From: Synchiropus splendidus | Lineage: Eukaryota; Chordata; Actinopteri; Syngnathiformes; Callionymidae | Direction: 5' to 3' | Assembly: GCF_027744825.2 (NCBI RefSeq) | Contig: NC_071348.1 | Location: 16,711,563 to 16,775,562 of the forward strand | Length of the DNA: 64,000 nt | Part shown: positions 62,001 to 64,000 of the stretch, piece by piece | Position numbering within the stretch: the first letter of the stretch is position 1 | How the letters are laid out: every line of letters begins with the position of its first letter | Program-made: the position numbers and the translations under genes | The notes under the pieces: generated by a model | Databases searched by the model: none | Told to the model about the DNA's origin: nothing | What the model saw: the letters and a program-made list of their open reading frames with translations, nothing else

Positions 62001-64000
62001 GCAACTACTAGAAAGACCCTTTCTGCTATAGTGGGAGGTAAAAATTTCATGTTATGAAGCTTCCTAGCAAAATTATGGCACAATGCAGAAAATTCGTTTT
62101 CAACCTGAGATAAGGTTGATTCCGGAACGCCAAACATAAAAATGTTGATAACTTTGGAAAAACACTTCAGACATCTTAGATTTGATGTGCAACTACTCGA
62201 AAAACCCTTTCTGCTATAGTGGGAGGTGAAAATTTCATTTTCTGAAGCTTCCCTGCAAAGTTATGGCACAAAGCGTGAAAAGCGTTTTCAGCCTGAGATT
62301 AGATAGATTCCGGAACGCCAAACATAAAAATGTTGATAACTTCGGAAAAACACTTCAGACAGCTTAGATTTGATGTGCAACTACTAGAAAGACCCTTTCT
62401 GCTATAGTGGGACGTCAAAATTTCAAGTTCTGAAGCTTCCCTGGAAAGTTATGGGACAATGCAGAAAACAATTTTTCATCCTGAGATAAGGTCGATTCCG
62501 GAACGCCAAACATAAAAATGATGATAACTTTGGAAAAACACTTCAGACAGCTTAGATTTGATTTGCAACTACTAGAAAGACCCTTTCTGCTATAGTGGGA
62601 GGTTAAAATGTCATGTTCTGAAGCTTCCCTGCAAAGTTATGGCACAATGCAGAAAACGCGTTATCAGACTGAGATAAGGTGGGTACCGAAACGCCAAACA
62701 TAAAAATGTTGATAACTTTCGAAAAACACTTCAGACAGCTTAGATTTGATGTGCAACTACAAGAAAAACCCTTTCTGCTATAGTGGGAGGTGAAAATTTC
62801 ATTTTCTGATGCTTCCCTGCAAAGTTATGGCACAATGCGTAAAACACGTTTTCAGCCAAAGATAAGGTCAATTCTGGAACGCCAAACATAAGAATGTTGA
62901 TAACTTTCGAAAAACACTTCAGACAGCTTAGATTTGATGTGCAACTACTAGAAAGACCCTTTCTGCTATAGTGGGAGGTTAAAATTTCATGTTCTAAAGG
63001 TTCCCTGCAAAGTTATGGCACAATCCGTAAAACGCGTTTTCAGCTTGAGATAAGGACGATTCCGGAACGCCATACATAAAAATGTTGATAACTTTGGAAA
63101 AACACTTCAGACAGCTTAGATTTGATGTGCAACTACTAGAAAGACCCTTTCTGCTATAGTGGGAGGTTAAAATTTCAAGTTCTGAAGCTTCCCTGGAAAG
63201 TTATGGGACAATGCAGAAAACAAATTTTCATACTGCGATAAGGTCGATTCCGGAACGCCAAACATAAAAATGATGATAACTTTGGAAAAACACTTCAGAC
63301 AGCTTAGATTTGATGTGCAACTACAAGAAAGACCCTTTCTGCTATAGTGGGAGGTGAAAATTTCATTTTCTGAAGCTTCCTTGCAAAGTTTTGGCACAAA
63401 GCAGAAAATGCGTCTTCAGCCTGAGATAAGGTTGATTCCGGAACGCCAAACATGAAAATGTTGATAACTTTGGAAAAACACTTCAGACAGCTTAGATTTG
63501 ATGTGCAACTACGAGACAGACCCTTTCTGCAATAGTGGGAGGATAAAATTTCATGTTCGGAAGCTTCCATGCAAAGTTATGGAACGATTCAGACAACGCG
63601 TTTTCAGCCTGAGATAAAGTCGATTCTGGAACGCCAAACATAAAAATGTTGATAACTTTCGAAAAACACTTCAGACAGCTTAGATTTGATGTGCAATTAC
63701 TAGAAAGACCCTTTCTGCTATAGTGGGAGGTCAAAATTTCATGTTCTGAAGCTTCCCTGGAAAGTTATGGGACAATGCAGAAAACGCATTTTCATCCTGA
63801 GATTAGGTCAATTCCGGAACGCCAAACATAAAAATGTTGATAACTTTGGAAAAACACTTCAGACAGCTTAAATTTTATGTGCAACTACTAGAAGGACCCT
63901 TTCTGCTATAGTGGCAGGTTAAAATTTCTTGTTCTGAAGCTTCCCTGCAAAGTTATGGCACAATGCAGAAAACACGTTTTCAGACTGAGATAAGGTGGGT
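59001..64000. repeat. Mixed satellite stretch at the right end
   Basis: About 26 units. The CACAAAGGCGAAAACGCG unit at 58321 recurs at 60389 (11 units). The GCGTGAAAAGCG plus AAGATAGATTCC unit at 60581 recurs at 62273 (9 units). A CGGACAACGCTTTTTTAG unit near 61337 echoes ones at 9.09 and 33.15 kb. The array continues to the last base, so its right edge lies outside the window. No gene is seen. Confidence 0.8.

Larger units (their letters stand above)
1..64000. repeat. Tandem satellite array, 188-bp unit
   Basis: The same unit repeats head to tail in one orientation through the window, broken only by the insertion at 344-775. Landmarks in order within a unit are GAAGCTTCC (HindIII), TTATGGCACAATGC, AAAACGCGTTTTC (MluI), GAGATAAGGT, TTCCGGAACGCC, AACATAAAAATGTT, GGAAAAACACTTCAGACAGC, TTAGATTTGATGTGCAAC, AGAAAGACCCTTTCT and CTATAGTGGGAGG. 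I count 188 bases from one GAAGCTT to the next, with occasional units of 187, 181 or 163. Two main states exist at the GGT position, GGTCGATT and GGTGGGTT, and three or more at the MluI position (CAGAAAACGCG, CGTAAAACGCG, CAGACAACGCG, CAGAAAACAATTTTTC). No gene is embedded. The unit is close to a nucleosome repeat length. Identity to a named satellite family was not established. The first base of the window is itself a HindIII site. Confidence 0.98.

Noticed and set aside
6358..64000. Dozens of minus-strand frames of about 81 residues with a conserved peptide beginning MFTSHYSRKGLSS and ending VVAHQI
   Set aside because: The conservation is that of the DNA repeat. Each frame starts in one unit and stops at the same TAA in the next because 188 is not divisible by three. 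Substitutions and indels ignore codon position, and no promoter or splice context exists.
1..64000. CRISPR-like array (regular repeats separated by spacers)
   Set aside because: The whole 188-bp unit is repeated with no unique spacers, no leader and no cas genes. The repeat is far too long and degenerate.
1..64000. CENP-B box in the unit
   Set aside because: The nearest strings, such as TTTCGAAAAACAC and GTTTCGGAACGCC, lack the required A and CGGG spacing on either strand.

Overview
The window is almost entirely one tandem satellite array. A unit of about 188 bp, roughly 40% GC in my consensus, repeats head to tail from base 1 to base 64000, about 338 units by arithmetic. The only interruption is one 432-bp insertion at 344-775. 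I find no protein-coding gene, tRNA, rRNA, CRISPR array or bacterial-type operon. The many 60-180 residue open frames, mostly on the minus strand, are the same satellite sequence translated over and over. Because 188 is not a multiple of three, each frame runs about 1.3 units and then stops.

The host is a eukaryote. The insertion has the architecture of a solo Ty3/gypsy-type LTR (TG...CA ends, 5-bp target duplication, minus-strand TATA box and ATTAAA signal), and its general look suggests a vertebrate, most likely a teleost fish. That assignment comes from recall of family style, not a search. Unit variants pile up at CpG sites, as expected in a CpG-methylated genome. The array could be centromeric or pericentromeric: nucleosome-scale unit, no CENP-B box, many short dyads. 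The sequence alone cannot prove that.

Layout: 1-343 and 781-1535 hold older, diverged units of a TTTCGGAA subtype flanking the solo LTR. 1536-7297 is a mixed stretch with some 187-bp units. 7298-28220 holds three related higher-order blocks (A0 of 53 units, A1 of 32, A2 of about 26) that differ by gain and loss of whole units. A0 contains a letter-perfect five-unit (940 bp) tandem duplication. 28221-33850 is mixed with little long-range order. 33851-41930 is a second higher-order family (B), marked by GTAATACGCG. 41931-51300 is more diverged but has local duplications of one, two and eight units. 51301-59000 is a third family (C) with four- and eight-unit spacing. 59001-64000 is mixed with 9- and 11-unit echoes.

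Nothing here works together as genes. The biology is satellite turnover: local amplification, unequal exchange in whole-unit steps, subfamily mixing, CpG decay, and one retroelement insertion reduced to a solo LTR. I did not find a new enzymatic or defence system. The points most worth following are the dyad-rich unit, the nested higher-order structure, and rare variant haplotypes shared over tens of kilobases.
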